Shown here piece by piece: positions 51,471-59,735 of a stretch of DNA of 64,000 nt. This DNA comes from JAOPZW01 sp963807305 (lineage in GTDB: Bacteria > Actinomycetota > Thermoleophilia > Solirubrobacterales > Solirubrobacteraceae): positions 1-64,000 of the forward strand of contig CAWEBN010000003.1 in the NCBI GenBank assembly GCA_963807305.1, given 5' to 3'. The stretch's first letter is position 1, and each line of letters starts with the position of its first letter. The notes below the pieces were generated by a model that saw nothing but the letters and a program-made list of their open reading frames with translations, was not told the DNA's origin and made no database searches. A program made the translations under genes and the position numbers.

Positions 51471-52573
51471 TGGGCGTAGGGCTCGTCGTTGAACGCCTCG
51501 ACCTCGACATAGCCCGACGACCGATACAGCCCGCCCGCCTCCTTGAGCGTCTTGTTGGTCTCCAGGCGCACGACCTTCGACCCGACGCCGGCGCGCCTGC
51601 TCCTCGAGCTCGCTCAGGATGCGCCGGCCGACGCCGAGCCCGCGGGCGCTCGACGCGACCCACATGCGCTTGATCTCGGCCGGCCGGCGGCCGTGGAGCT
51701 TGAGCGCTCCGCAGCCGATCGGCTCGCCTCTGAGGCGGGCGACGAGCAGGAGTCCCTTGGGCTCGGTGAGCTCCTCGACGTCGGCCGAGATGCTCTGGCT
51801 GGGATCGAAGCCGGCGTCGAAGCGGGCGTCGAGCTCGGCGAAGTAGGACTCGATGCAGAAGCGGGCCGCCGCGCCGGCGGGGTCCTCGACGTCGACGGCG
51901 ACCAGCCCCGCGGTGAGCAGACGCTCGACGACCCCCATCGCCTCGACGAGCCGCGCGCGCTGTGTCTCGCCCAGCGGAGACGAGCAGCGATGAGGCGAGC
52001 TCGTCGCTGCGGCGGTCGAGCAGCTCGCGCTCGGCGCGGCCGGCGTCGGTGAGGCGCACCGTGCGCACGCGCCTGTCGCGGCGCGCCCGGCTGCACGACG
52101 ACGAGTCCGTCGCGCTCGAGCTTCTGGACGAGGCGGCTGAGGTAGCCGGAGTCGAGGTCGAGCCGCTCGCGCAGGGCGCGCAGGTCGGTCCCCTCGCCGC
52201 CGATCTCCCACAGCACCCGCGACGCGCCGAGCGGCCTGCCCCTCGCCAGGTACTCGTCGTTCAGCGCGCCGATGCGCTGCGTGACGCTGCGGTTGAACGA
52301 GCGCACCTGCCGGGTGGCCGCGTCGTCCACCCGCCCCGGCGCTCGGTCGCCCGCCCGTCCCGCCGCTGCGTCGCCCGCCAGCCCCGACGCTCCGCCACCC
52401 GCCGGCCCCGCCGCTCGGTCACCCGCCGCCCGCGCCGCCCGGCCCCCCACCAGCGCTCCGTCACCCGCCGACCCCGCCGCCCGCGCCGCTCGGTCACCCG
52501 CCGCCCGCGCCGCTCGGTCACCCGCCGCCCGCGCCGCTCGGTCACCCGCCCGCTTCGCTCCCGCTGCGCTCAT
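51443..52573 (-). CDS. MarR-type HTH / GNAT acetyltransferase fusion regulator, three frame interruptions
   Basis: ATG 52573 is followed by a low-complexity stretch of AGDRAARA repeats (24-base units). A MarR winged helix comes next (VRSFNRSVTQRIGALNDEYL; LRERLDLDSGYLSRLVQKLE). The sense then passes through two further frames: MRTVRLTDAGRAERELLDRR, then SPLGETQRARLVEAMGVVE and RFCIESYFAELDARFD. The GNAT core is MWVASSARGLGVGRRILSEL. A last shift gives VRLETNKTLKEAGGLYRSSG, FNDEPYAHHWFEKRLA and the stop at 51443. Each junction (near 52080, 51978, 51597) looks like one extra base. Intact MarR-GNAT fusions of this size are common regulators. Confidence 0.8.
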
Positions 52574-52595
52574 ATCTCTGACTTTAGTCAGAGAT
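52574..52595. promoter_or_regulatory. Palindromic operator overlapping the MarR-GNAT promoter
   Basis: ATCTCTGAC-TTTA-GTCAGAGAT is a perfect nine-base inverted repeat with a four-base spacer. It ends one base before the MarR-GNAT start codon. On the minus strand it contains TAAAGT seven bases before that ATG, a leaderless -10. The divergent phosphoesterase gene starts nine bases away on the other side. MarR proteins bind such palindromes, so autoregulation of both genes is likely. Confidence 0.65.
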
Positions 52596-52603
52596 CCACC
52601 GGA

Positions 52604-53648
52604 ATGCCACCATCCCGCCCGCCCGTGACGACTCTCGTCATCTCCGACCTGCACCTCGGCTCCCGTCTCGGCCGCGACGTCCTGCGCCGCCCCGAAGCGC
52701 TCGAGCCGCTGCTCGCCGCGCTGGACGGCGTCGAGCGCGCTGGTGCTGCTCGGCGACATCGTCGAGCTGCTGGAGGGGCGCCCGCGCGAGGCGATGGACG
52801 TCGCCGAGCCGGTGCTGCGCGCGCTCGGCGCGCGGCTCGGGGGCGCGGCCGAGGTCATCGTCGTCCCGGGCAACCACGACGCCGGGTTCGTCCGCCCGTG
52901 GGTGCGGGAGCGCAACGGGTCGCTCGGCCTGGACACCCCGATCCCGCTCGACGCGACGCCCGCGCTCGCCCGCTTGACGTCGTGGCTGGGCCCCGCGCGC
53001 GTGCGCGTCAGCTATCCGGGCGCCTGGCTCGGCGATCGCATCTGGGCCACGCACGGGCACTACCTCGACCGGCACCTGCTGCCCGAGGCCGCCTACGGCG
53101 TCGCCCGCGGACTGCTCGGCCGCCTGCCGCGCGACGGGGCGACGCCGGCCGACTACGAGGGCGGCCCGTCGGCGACGCGCGTCGAGGCGCTGCTGACCCG
53201 GTGGCTGCCGCGCCCGCTGGCCGAGCTCACCGACGAGATGGCCGAAGTGCTGCGCGCCGCCACGATGCCGAGCAGCCCGCGGCGGGCGCTCGGCCGGCGC
53301 ATCGCGCCGTTCGCGCAGCGGGCGCTCGGCGCGCAGATGCGTCGCGCGAGCATCCCCGCCCTGGCGCGGGTCGTCCACCGGCTGGGAGTGCAGGCGGACT
53401 GGGTGGTGTTCGGGCACGTCCATCGCTGCGGACCGCTGGCCGGCGACGTCGCGCGCCAGTGGAGCGGCCCGAAGGGCGTGCCACGGATCGCGAACACCGG
53501 CTCGTGGGTCTACGAGCCGGTCCTCCTGCACCGCGTGGCGCCGCCACACCCGTACTGGCCCGGCGGCGCGATCCGGCTGGCCGAGGGAGGCGAGCCCGAG
53601 GCGATCGGCCTGCTCGACCACCTCGACGCCGCCGCGCTTCACCCTTAG
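52604..53648 (+). CDS. Calcineurin-like metallophosphoesterase, frame-interrupted
   Basis: From ATG 52604 the frame gives TTLVISDLHLGSRLGRDVL (DxH motif), then loses sense near 52738. One extra base there restores LLGDIVELLEGRP (GD motif). The rest is intact: VIVVPGNHDAGFVRPWV, RIWATHGHYLD and WVVFGHVHRCGPLAG complete the dimetal site, and the gene stops at 53648. The restored length is about 348 residues. This is a cytosolic phosphoesterase related to UDP-2,3-diacylglucosamine hydrolase/MPP types; the substrate is unknown. It is divergent from the MarR-GNAT regulator across the palindrome. Confidence 0.85.
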
Positions 53649-54628
53649 AGCTCGAGCACGACCTTGCCGGTCGCGCGGCGCTCGTCGATGGCCTTGAGCG
53701 CCTGCGCCGCGTCCTCCAGTGCGAAGCGCTCGCCGACGATGGGCTTGACGAAGCCCGCTTCGGCCAGGCGGTTGATCTCGGCGCCGATCTCTTGGTTGAG
53801 CTCGGGCTTGCTCAGCACGAAGCCGCCCCAGCCGGCACCCACGACCTCGATGTTGTTGAGCAGCAGGCGGTTGACCCGCACCTCGGGGATCGACCCGCCG
53901 GTGAAACCGACGACGACTGCGCGCCCGCCCTCGCGCAGGGAGCGCAGGCTGTCGGTGAAGCGATCGCCGCCGACCGGGTCGAGGACCACGTCGACGCCGC
54001 CGCCCGAGAGCTCCTTCGCCTGGTCCTTCCACGGGCCGTCCGAGCGCACGACCTCGTCGGCGCCGGAGTCGCGCGCCACCTGCTCCTTCGCGTCGCTCGA
54101 CACGACGGCGATCGTCTTCGCCCCCAGCCCCTTGGCGATCTGCAGCGACGCCGTGCCGACCCCGCCGGCGGCCCCATGGACGAGGACGGTCTCGCCCTCG
54201 GCGAGGCGCCCGCGGAGCTTCAGCGAGAAGTAGGCGGTGTGGTAGTTGAGGATCAGGCCGGCGCCCTGCGCGAAGTCCAGCTCGTCAGGGAGCGCGAAGG
54301 TCAGCCACGGCGGCGAGACGGCCACCTCGGCAAAGCCGCCGAGCATGCAGAACGCGGCGACGCGGTCGCCCGGCGCGAACCCCGCGCCGTCCGACGCACT
54401 GCGCACGACGCCGGCCACCTCGCTGCCCGGCACGAACGGCAGCGGCGGCTTGAGCTGGTACTCCCCGCGCGACTGCAGGACCTCCGGAAAGGCGACGCCC
54501 GCGGCGCGCACGTCGACGAGCACGCCCTCGCCAGGCGTCATCGGATGGGAGGCCTCGGGCTCGGCGACATCGACGAGCTCGAGCGCCGACTCGGGTCCCG
54601 ACAGGTCCTTGATCTGGATCGCGCGCAT
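53645..54628 (-). CDS. NADPH:quinone oxidoreductase (zinc-independent MDR family)
   Basis: ATG 54628 gives 327 residues. The medium-chain reductase layout is clear: the N-terminal GroES-like domain (AAGVAFPEVLQSRGEYQLKP; PFVPGSEVAGVVRSASDGAG), and the coenzyme domain with VLVHGAAGGVGTASLQIAKG and LDPVGGDRFTDSLRSLREGG. DERRATGKVVLEL closes the protein. It lacks zinc ligands, as in QOR enzymes. TAGCGT ten bases before the ATG is a plausible -10. It overlaps the stop of the convergent phosphoesterase by four bases. Confidence 0.93.
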   Translation of the reverse strand: MRAIQIKDLSGPESALELVDVAEPEASHPMTPGEGVLVDVRAAGVAFPEVLQSRGEYQLKPPLPFVPGSEVAGVVRSASDGAGFAPGDRVAAFCMLGGFAEVAVSPPWLTFALPDELDFAQGAGLILNYHTAYFSLKLRGRLAEGETVLVHGAAGGVGTASLQIAKGLGAKTIAVVSSDAKEQVARDSGADEVVRSDGPWKDQAKELSGGGVDVVLDPVGGDRFTDSLRSLREGGRAVVVGFTGGSIPEVRVNRLLLNNIEVVGAGWGGFVLSKPELNQEIGAEINRLAEAGFVKPIVGERFALEDAAQALKAIDERRATGKVVLEL

Positions 54629-54653
54629 GGGCGGCGGCACGCTACCGCTTCGC

Positions 54654-55031
54654 TCACCACCGGGTCTCGACGCCGTAGGCACCGAAGCGCGTATCGGCCG
54701 AGATGATCGGCATCCCCTCGGCCAGCGCCTGCGCGACGAGCAGGCGGTCGAAGGGATCGCGATGATGCGGCGGCAGCTCCCGCACCCGCCAGGCGTGCCG
54801 GGCCGCCACCGGCAGCCAGCCGAAGCCCTGCGCCTCGATGTGGTCGGGCAGGTCATCGGGCGCGCTGAGCTTGCCGAGTGCACGCTTGATCGCGATCTCC
54901 CACACGCTCGCCGTGCTCACCAGCACGTCGTTGGCGGGGTCGGCGAGCGCCGCTCGCGCCGTGCCCGAGAGGCCCGCGTCGTCGGTCAGCCACCACAGCA
55001 CCGCGTGGGTGTCGACGAGCAGCCGGCTCAC
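54654..55031 (-). CDS. PIN-domain toxin (VapC-like)
   Basis: GTG 55031 overlaps the antitoxin stop (GTGA), the classical toxin-antitoxin arrangement. The 125-residue PIN domain has the acidic metal site: LLVDTHAVLWWL (first Asp), TASVWEIAIKRALGKL (Glu), HHRDPFDRLLVAQAL (Asp) and IISADTRF (Asp). VapC toxins are Mg2+-dependent RNases that cleave tRNA or rRNA. The sequence is of the COG3744 (Phd-linked) subgroup. Confidence 0.93.
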   Translation of the reverse strand: MSRLLVDTHAVLWWLTDDAGLSGTARAALADPANDVLVSTASVWEIAIKRALGKLSAPDDLPDHIEAQGFGWLPVAARHAWRVRELPPHHRDPFDRLLVAQALAEGMPIISADTRFGAYGVETRW

Positions 55032-55255
55032 GCGCTGTACTCGGCGAAGTCGTCCGGCGTGTCGTCGAAGTCGTCCGCGATCGTGATCTCGCCCTTGAGC
55101 GCCCCGGGCACCCGCGGCGTCGTGGGCGGGTGGTAGGCAACGATCTTCGCCACCGGCGTCGGCCCGCGCCGCACCACGATCTCCTCACCCGCCTCGGCCC
55201 GCGCAATGAGCCGGGAGAAGTGCGTCTTGGCCTCGTGGATGGAGACGGCGTCCAT
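55028..55255 (-). CDS. Phd/YefM-type antitoxin
   Basis: The 75-residue protein reads MDAVSIHEAKTHFSRLIARA and GEEIVVRRGPTPVAKIV, the standard Phd/YefM DNA-binding fold. The C-terminal GEITIADDFDDTPDDFAEYS neutralises the toxin. It precedes the PIN toxin with a four-base overlap. The start ATG 55255 lies six bases behind TATCCT, a leaderless promoter. Confidence 0.93.
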   Translation of the reverse strand: MDAVSIHEAKTHFSRLIARAEAGEEIVVRRGPTPVAKIVAYHPPTTPRVPGALKGEITIADDFDDTPDDFAEYSA

Positions 55256-55267
55256 GCATCGAGGATA
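55256..55267 (-). promoter_or_regulatory. Predicted leaderless promoter of the Phd-type antitoxin
   Basis: TATCCT (55267-55262 on the minus strand), six bases, then ATG 55255. Confidence 0.45.
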
Positions 55268-55282
55268 GAGGACTTAGTCCGC

Positions 55283-55763
55283 TTAGTCCACAGCTTGCTC
55301 GTCACCCGCTCCGTTGCCGTTGAGCCCGTACTCCTCCGCAAGTTCGGCGAGCACGTTGCGATACGGCAGCGCTCGTCCGCTCATAGGCGTCGATGACCTT
55401 CCGCTCCCCGAGCAGATGGAGGGCCCGTTCCACGTCTACCTCGAGGAGCCGCTCGGGGGTGGCCGCCGATCGTCGGACGGCACACCGCCGCGAACGCGAC
55501 GATGCGGCCCTCGTCCTCCTCCACGACGATGTCGTTGACGTGCTCGTGCGCGCGAGTACGAGCCGCAGCTGCAACCGCCCCGGCTCGCGCTCGCAATGGG
55601 CTGTGAAGCTGCGTGGCACGAGGGGGCGCGGCGTGTCGTCCAGCGGCGGCGCCATGTCCCAGCACGCGTCGTCGATCATGGTGCGAGCGTTGCACGCCGC
55701 CACGGCCGCGAGGGCGCGCGCGTGTGAATCGGCGCAGAGATGCAGCAGGTTCGCAACGGTCAT
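55283..55763 (-). pseudogene. Hypothetical protein, two frame interruptions
   Basis: ATG 55763 begins TVANLLHLCADSHARALAAV, then DDACWDMAPPLDDTPRPLVP and FTAHCEREPGRLQLRLVLA. Sense continues in the next frame as EHVNDIVVEEDEGRIVAFAA, and in a third as LPYRNVLAELAEEYGLNGNG with a stop at 55283. Both shifts look like single missing bases. The restored protein would have about 160 residues. I do not recognise the family. It lies between the two toxin-antitoxin modules. Confidence 0.5.
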
Positions 55764-55796
55764 GCGCCTCCATACACGTGTCCTACACGTCTTGTG

Positions 55797-55808
55797 TATG
55801 ATAGGTGT
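55797..55808 (+). promoter_or_regulatory. Leaderless promoter and operator of the vapBC module
   Basis: TATGAT at 55797-55802 is followed by six bases and ATG 55809. The surrounding CATACAC (55771-55777) and GTGTATG (55794-55800) form an inverted repeat around repeated TACACGT words, a likely VapBC autorepression operator. Confidence 0.55.
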
Positions 55809-56018
55809 ATGGCCAAGGCGCGCACCAACATCGAGATCGACGACGGCTACGTCCAGACCATCATGGACCGCTACGGGGTTCGGACCAAGACGGACGCGGT
55901 GGACCTGGCCCTGCGACACCTGGCGGGGCAGCCGATGACGCGCGAGGAGGCCCTGGCGATGCGGGGGGCAAGCGCCATCCTCGAACCGCCGGCAGACGCC
56001 TCGCCCGCGCCGGCGTGA
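55809..56018 (+). CDS. vapB: VapB-type antitoxin (ribbon-helix-helix)
   Basis: The 69-residue protein reads MAKARTNIEIDDGYVQTIMD and RYGVRTKTDAVDLALRHLAG, the ribbon-helix-helix VapB (DUF2191) pattern. A flexible C-terminus (TREEALAMRGASAILEPPAD) would wrap the toxin. Its stop overlaps the toxin GTG. Confidence 0.92.
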   Translation: MAKARTNIEIDDGYVQTIMDRYGVRTKTDAVDLALRHLAGQPMTREEALAMRGASAILEPPADASPAPA

Positions 56019-56425
56019 TCCTCGCCGACACCTCGGCGTGGGTCGAGTACGACCGCGCGACCAACAGCTCTGTCGACCGTCGCCTCACGGCCCTCATCGA
56101 GAGTGATGGCCCTGTCGCGGTGACCCAGCCGGTTGTGATGGAAGTGGTCGCGGGCGCGCGAGACGATCGCCGGGAGGCCGACCTGCGCCGCCTGCTGCTG
56201 CGATTCGAGCTGCTGAGCTTCGACGGCGTGGCCGACTTCGACGGCGCTGTGCGGATCTACCGGCGCTGCCGCGCCGCCGGCATAACCCCACGCGGCATGG
56301 TCGACTGCATGATCGCGTCGGTGGCCTGGCGCCGGGAGGCCACGTTGCTCGCCCATGACGCCGACATGGACCGCGTCGCCCGCGTGATCGGGATCGAACT
56401 CGACGAAGCGTCGCTTCGCGGCTGA
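56015..56425 (+). CDS. vapC: VapC PIN-domain ribonuclease toxin
   Basis: GTG 56015 overlaps the VapB stop (GTGA). The 136-residue PIN domain has ILADTSAWVEYDR (first Asp), TQPVVMEVVAGARDD (Glu), GMVDCMIASVAWRR (Asp) and LLAHDADMDRVARV (Asp). It belongs to the MvpA/VapC subgroup paired with RHH antitoxins, distinct from the nearby Phd-linked toxin. Confidence 0.94.
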   Translation: MILADTSAWVEYDRATNSSVDRRLTALIESDGPVAVTQPVVMEVVAGARDDRREADLRRLLLRFELLSFDGVADFDGAVRIYRRCRAAGITPRGMVDCMIASVAWRREATLLAHDADMDRVARVIGIELDEASLRG

Positions 56426-56972
56426 GGCCCGCTTACACGGTGGTGCGCTGCGATGGCTGGACCCGCGGGCTAAGCCGGCTCTCGGTGTCCTGCGCCTCGC
56501 GGCGTCCGAGCACCTGCGACTTCGCGGTCTCGCGCACGAAGAGGAACAGGGCCGATGAGCCCGGCCCAAGGCGTCGGGCTTCGGGGTGTCGGCCAGGAAT
56601 GAGCCGTGATCGCCGATCATCCACGTCACCACCGGCCCGGTCAGGGCGCGGTCGGCGGCGCTGACCGTCGAACCCAGCAGAAGCCAGAACCACGGCGTGT
56701 GGTGCGGTGCCCATCCCCCGCGCATCGTGGCACGCGGCTGCCGACCTATCTCCAGCGCTGCATCGTCTCGCCTCCCGAGCCGGTGACTCGGGATTCGCCT
56801 GCCCGTCAGGCCGTGGGTGATGCGGGAGTCACGCGGCGCCGTGGCAGACCTGAAACATCAATCAGGTTCCCGAGAGCCGTCTCTCTCCGCGTCGGCACCT
56901 TAGGTCCGGCTGCTTCCGGCTGCGTGTGCGGTCCGATTGCGCAACGCTCCGCAGTGCGAGACAGTTGGCGCC
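56426..56972. other. Region without a credible intact gene
   Basis: About 550 bases. On the minus strand, an ORF from ATG 56725 (HHTPWFWLLLGSTVSAADRA and VTWMIGDHGSFLAD) can be joined by one frame shift to LFLFVRETAKSQVLGRREAQ ending at 56433. Together that makes a roughly 95-residue membrane-like product I do not recognise. The plus-strand ORFs are Arg/Pro/Ser-rich and look like shadows. The GC bias is weaker here than in the flanking genes. Confidence 0.45.
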
Positions 56973-57884
56973 GTGGCCGCTGCGGACCCGGATCTCCCGC
57001 TCCGTCAGGCAGCCGTCGAGCGGGTACGACAACTCGCCAGGGTCTACGACGAGCTCGTGCCGCTCGCGCGTCTACGAGAGGGCTTCCGCTTTGGTGGGGC
57101 GCGGGTCACCTTCGGCTCCTTTCAACGCGGAATACATCGCGGGCGCGAGCAGCAGGGTCCCGCCGCGCTGACGCTCACGACATCGTTCAAGGATCCGTAC
57201 GCGGACACGTTCGACGAAGCCGGCGCCCTGTTCACGTATGCCTACCGCGCCGGGTCGATTGATCAGCCGGACAACCGCGCACTGCGCGCTGCCTATGTTT
57301 TGCAGACACCGCTCGCGTACTTCCGGGCGATGGCGCCAGGCCAGTACTGGGTCATCGCACCGATGTTCGTGACGTCCGACGACCCGGCCGCGCGTACAGT
57401 GGTGCTCGAGCCCGGTTTGCCCGTACAGGACATGCAGCCGGGTGGCCTCGTCTCAGGTCCCGATGTCCGCGCCTATGCGACTCGCGAGGCGCGTGTGCGA
57501 CTCCATCAGCAACGCTTCAAGATCGATGTCATGCGTGCCTACCGCGAACGTTGCGCCATCTGCTCGCTTCGCGAGCGAGTGCTCCTGCAGGCCGCCCACA
57601 TCGTTCCTGATCCCGAACCCCAGGGGATCGCCGCCGTCGTCAACGGGCTAGCGCTCTGCGCGATCCACCACCTCGCATTCGACCGCAACTTGCTCGGCAT
57701 CGACCCCAGCGGAACCGTGCACATAGCCGATCGACTGCTACGTGAGATCGATGGGCCGATGCTGCTCAATGGGCTGCAAGGTTTTCACGGCAAGCCGATC
57801 GTCGTCCCGCGACGGCCAGAAGAACGTCCAGATCCGGAACGACTCGAGTCGCGGTTCGGCCAGTTCCTCCGCGCGGCTGCGTGA
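56973..57884 (+). CDS. HNH endonuclease, predicted restriction type (COG3440-like)
   Basis: I prefer GTG 56973 (303 residues) over TTG 56937. The C-terminal HNH/His-Me finger is complete: CAICSLRERVLLQAAHIVPD, GIAAVVNGLALCAIHHLAFD and RNLLGIDPSGTVHIADRLL, with the following GPMLLNGLQGFHGKPIVVPR typical of COG3440. The N-terminal 170 residues (FRFGGARVTFGSFQRGIHRG; LTTSFKDPYADTFDEAGALF; YRAGSIDQPDNRALRAAYVL) look like a PUA/SRA-type recognition domain. That would fit modification-dependent (type IV-like) restriction, an inference. Its codon bias is less extreme than that of its neighbours, consistent with recent transfer. Confidence 0.85.
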   Translation: MAAADPDLPLRQAAVERVRQLARVYDELVPLARLREGFRFGGARVTFGSFQRGIHRGREQQGPAALTLTTSFKDPYADTFDEAGALFTYAYRAGSIDQPDNRALRAAYVLQTPLAYFRAMAPGQYWVIAPMFVTSDDPAARTVVLEPGLPVQDMQPGGLVSGPDVRAYATREARVRLHQQRFKIDVMRAYRERCAICSLRERVLLQAAHIVPDPEPQGIAAVVNGLALCAIHHLAFDRNLLGIDPSGTVHIADRLLREIDGPMLLNGLQGFHGKPIVVPRRPEERPDPERLESRFGQFLRAAA

Positions 57885-57908
57885 GGTCCTCTACAGCGCG
57901 CGACAGAG

Positions 57909-59735
57909 TCAGCCCGGTCGCTCACCCCACAGTCGCCAGCGCAGGCCCGAGGCCCGCGCCACCGGCCGCGCGACGGCAGCCCGCACGGCCTCCTCCGTGC
58001 CGACCAGGATCAGGCCCTCGCGCGCGCGCGTAACCGCGGTGTAGAGCAGCTCGCGCGTGAGGATCTGCGAGGTCGGGTCGGGCAGCAGGACGGCGGCGGC
58101 GGCGAACTGCGAGCCCTGGCTCTTGTGGACGGTCATCGCGTAGACGCTGTCGACGGCGGCGAGGCGGGTCGGGCTGAACTCGATGAGCTCGCCGCGCCGC
58201 TCGAACGCCGCGCTCACGCGACCGGTGTCCGTGGCCACGACGACGCCGGTGTCGCCGTTGTAGAGGCGCAGGCCGTAGTCGTTCTCGGTGACGAGCAGCG
58301 GCCGACCGACGTACCACTGCCCCTCGGCGCCGAAGCCCTCGACCTCGTTGGCCAGCCAGCGCTCGATGCGGTCGGTCCAGGTCTCGACCCCGTACGGCCC
58401 GCGGCGGTGCGCGCACAGGACGCGGAAGCTGGCGAGCGCCTCGAGGGCGCGGTGGGCCTCGCCCGCTCGGGCCGCGTCGATCACGGCGCGGGCGGCGCCG
58501 ACGGCGCCGTCGTGGACCGGGGCCAGCGCCGAGTCGGTCTCGGGGTCGACGGGCAGCCAGGTCACCTCGTCGGGCGACGTCGAGAGCGCGTCGACCGCCG
58601 CGTCGGCGTCGCCGCGCCGGACCGCCTCCGCGACCGCGCCGATGGCGCCCCCGAAGCGGTGCACGCGGCTGAGGACGACGATGCTCGACGGTCCGTCGTC
58701 GGCCGGCCCGACGATGTCGCCGAGGACGGCGCCCGCCTCGATCGAGGTCAGCTGCCCGGGGTCGCCGACGAGGATGAGCCGGGCCTGCGGGCGCACCGCC
58801 TCGAGCAGCCGGGCCATCTGGGAGAGCGAGACCATCGAGGTCTCGTCGACGATCACGACGTCGTGGGGCAGCCGGTTGCCGCGATGGTGGCGGAAGCGGC
58901 TCTGGCTGTCCGGGCGCCAGCCGAGCAGGCGGTGCAGGGTCGAGGCGCTCGCCGCGCGCAGCTGGGCGCGGACGGCGTCGCTCGCGTCGAGTTCCTCGGC
59001 GGCGTCGTGGACGGCCTCCTCGAGGCGCGCCGCGGCGACCGCCGTGGGCGCCGCGAGCGCGATGAGCGGCTGGGGCCGGCCGGCCGCCTCGGCCTGCTCG
59101 GCCAGCAGCGCGACGATGCGGGCGACGGTCGTCGTCTTGCCGGTGCCCGGGCCGCCGGCGACGACGGCGAAGCGATGGCGGACCGCGGCGGCGCCGGCCG
59201 CGCGCTGGCGCTCGTCGGGGTCGCCGGGGAAGAGCCGCGCGAGGCCGTCCGCCAGCACGTTCTCGTCGACGTCTGCGGGCGCCTCGGCGCCGAGCGCCTG
59301 GAGGTCGGCGGCGATCTGGCGCTCCTCGCGCCAGTAGCGGTCGAGGTAGAGCGAGGTGCCGACGAGGCGCAGCGGCCGGTTCGCTCCACCCTCTTCGCCC
59401 ACCGCGACGAGGTCGCTGGCTTGCAGTCTTTCGGTCCACGGCGCGACCGCCGGCCAGGCCAGCGACGACAGGTCGACGGCCTCCTCGGCGTCGACCGTCG
59501 CGGTCTCGCGGATGGTGGCGAGGTCGACGTAGACGTGGCCGAGGCGCGGCCCGCGCACGGCGAGCGCCGCCGCCAGCGCGACCTGCTCGTCGTCGTCGCC
59601 GGCGAGCGCCGCCAGCCGGCGGGCGACGTGGACGTCGGCGGCGTCGAGCACGCCGGCGGCGTTGAAGTCGTGCAGCAGGCCGGTCGCGCTGGTCGCGCGG
59701 CGGACGTCGAAGAGATCGTTCTCCGCGAGGCTCAC
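57909..59735 (-). CDS. recD: Exodeoxyribonuclease V alpha subunit (RecD helicase)
   Basis: GTG 59735 overlaps the recB stop by four bases. The 608-residue superfamily 1B helicase has an N-terminal domain, then Walker A VVAGGPGTGKTTTVARIVAL near residue 195. HDVVIVDETSMVSLSQMARL (motif II), LVGDPGQLTSIEAGAVL (motif III) and YAMTVHKSQGSQFAAAAVLL (motif V) follow, with LLYTAVTRAREGLILVGT (motif VI) near the end. RecD is the 5'-3' motor of the RecBCD break-repair nuclease. It is the last gene of recC-recB-recD. Confidence 0.95.
   Translation of the reverse strand: MSLAENDLFDVRRATSATGLLHDFNAAGVLDAADVHVARRLAALAGDDDEQVALAAALAVRGPRLGHVYVDLATIRETATVDAEEAVDLSSLAWPAVAPWTERLQASDLVAVGEEGGANRPLRLVGTSLYLDRYWREERQIAADLQALGAEAPADVDENVLADGLARLFPGDPDERQRAAGAAAVRHRFAVVAGGPGTGKTTTVARIVALLAEQAEAAGRPQPLIALAAPTAVAAARLEEAVHDAAEELDASDAVRAQLRAASASTLHRLLGWRPDSQSRFRHHRGNRLPHDVVIVDETSMVSLSQMARLLEAVRPQARLILVGDPGQLTSIEAGAVLGDIVGPADDGPSSIVVLSRVHRFGGAIGAVAEAVRRGDADAAVDALSTSPDEVTWLPVDPETDSALAPVHDGAVGAARAVIDAARAGEAHRALEALASFRVLCAHRRGPYGVETWTDRIERWLANEVEGFGAEGQWYVGRPLLVTENDYGLRLYNGDTGVVVATDTGRVSAAFERRGELIEFSPTRLAAVDSVYAMTVHKSQGSQFAAAAVLLPDPTSQILTRELLYTAVTRAREGLILVGTEEAVRAAVARPVARASGLRWRLWGERPG

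Noticed and set aside
56440..56664. Plus-strand ORF of 74 codons after vapC
   Set aside because: Arg/Ser/Pro-rich composition without start signals; it mirrors the minus-strand membrane-like reading.
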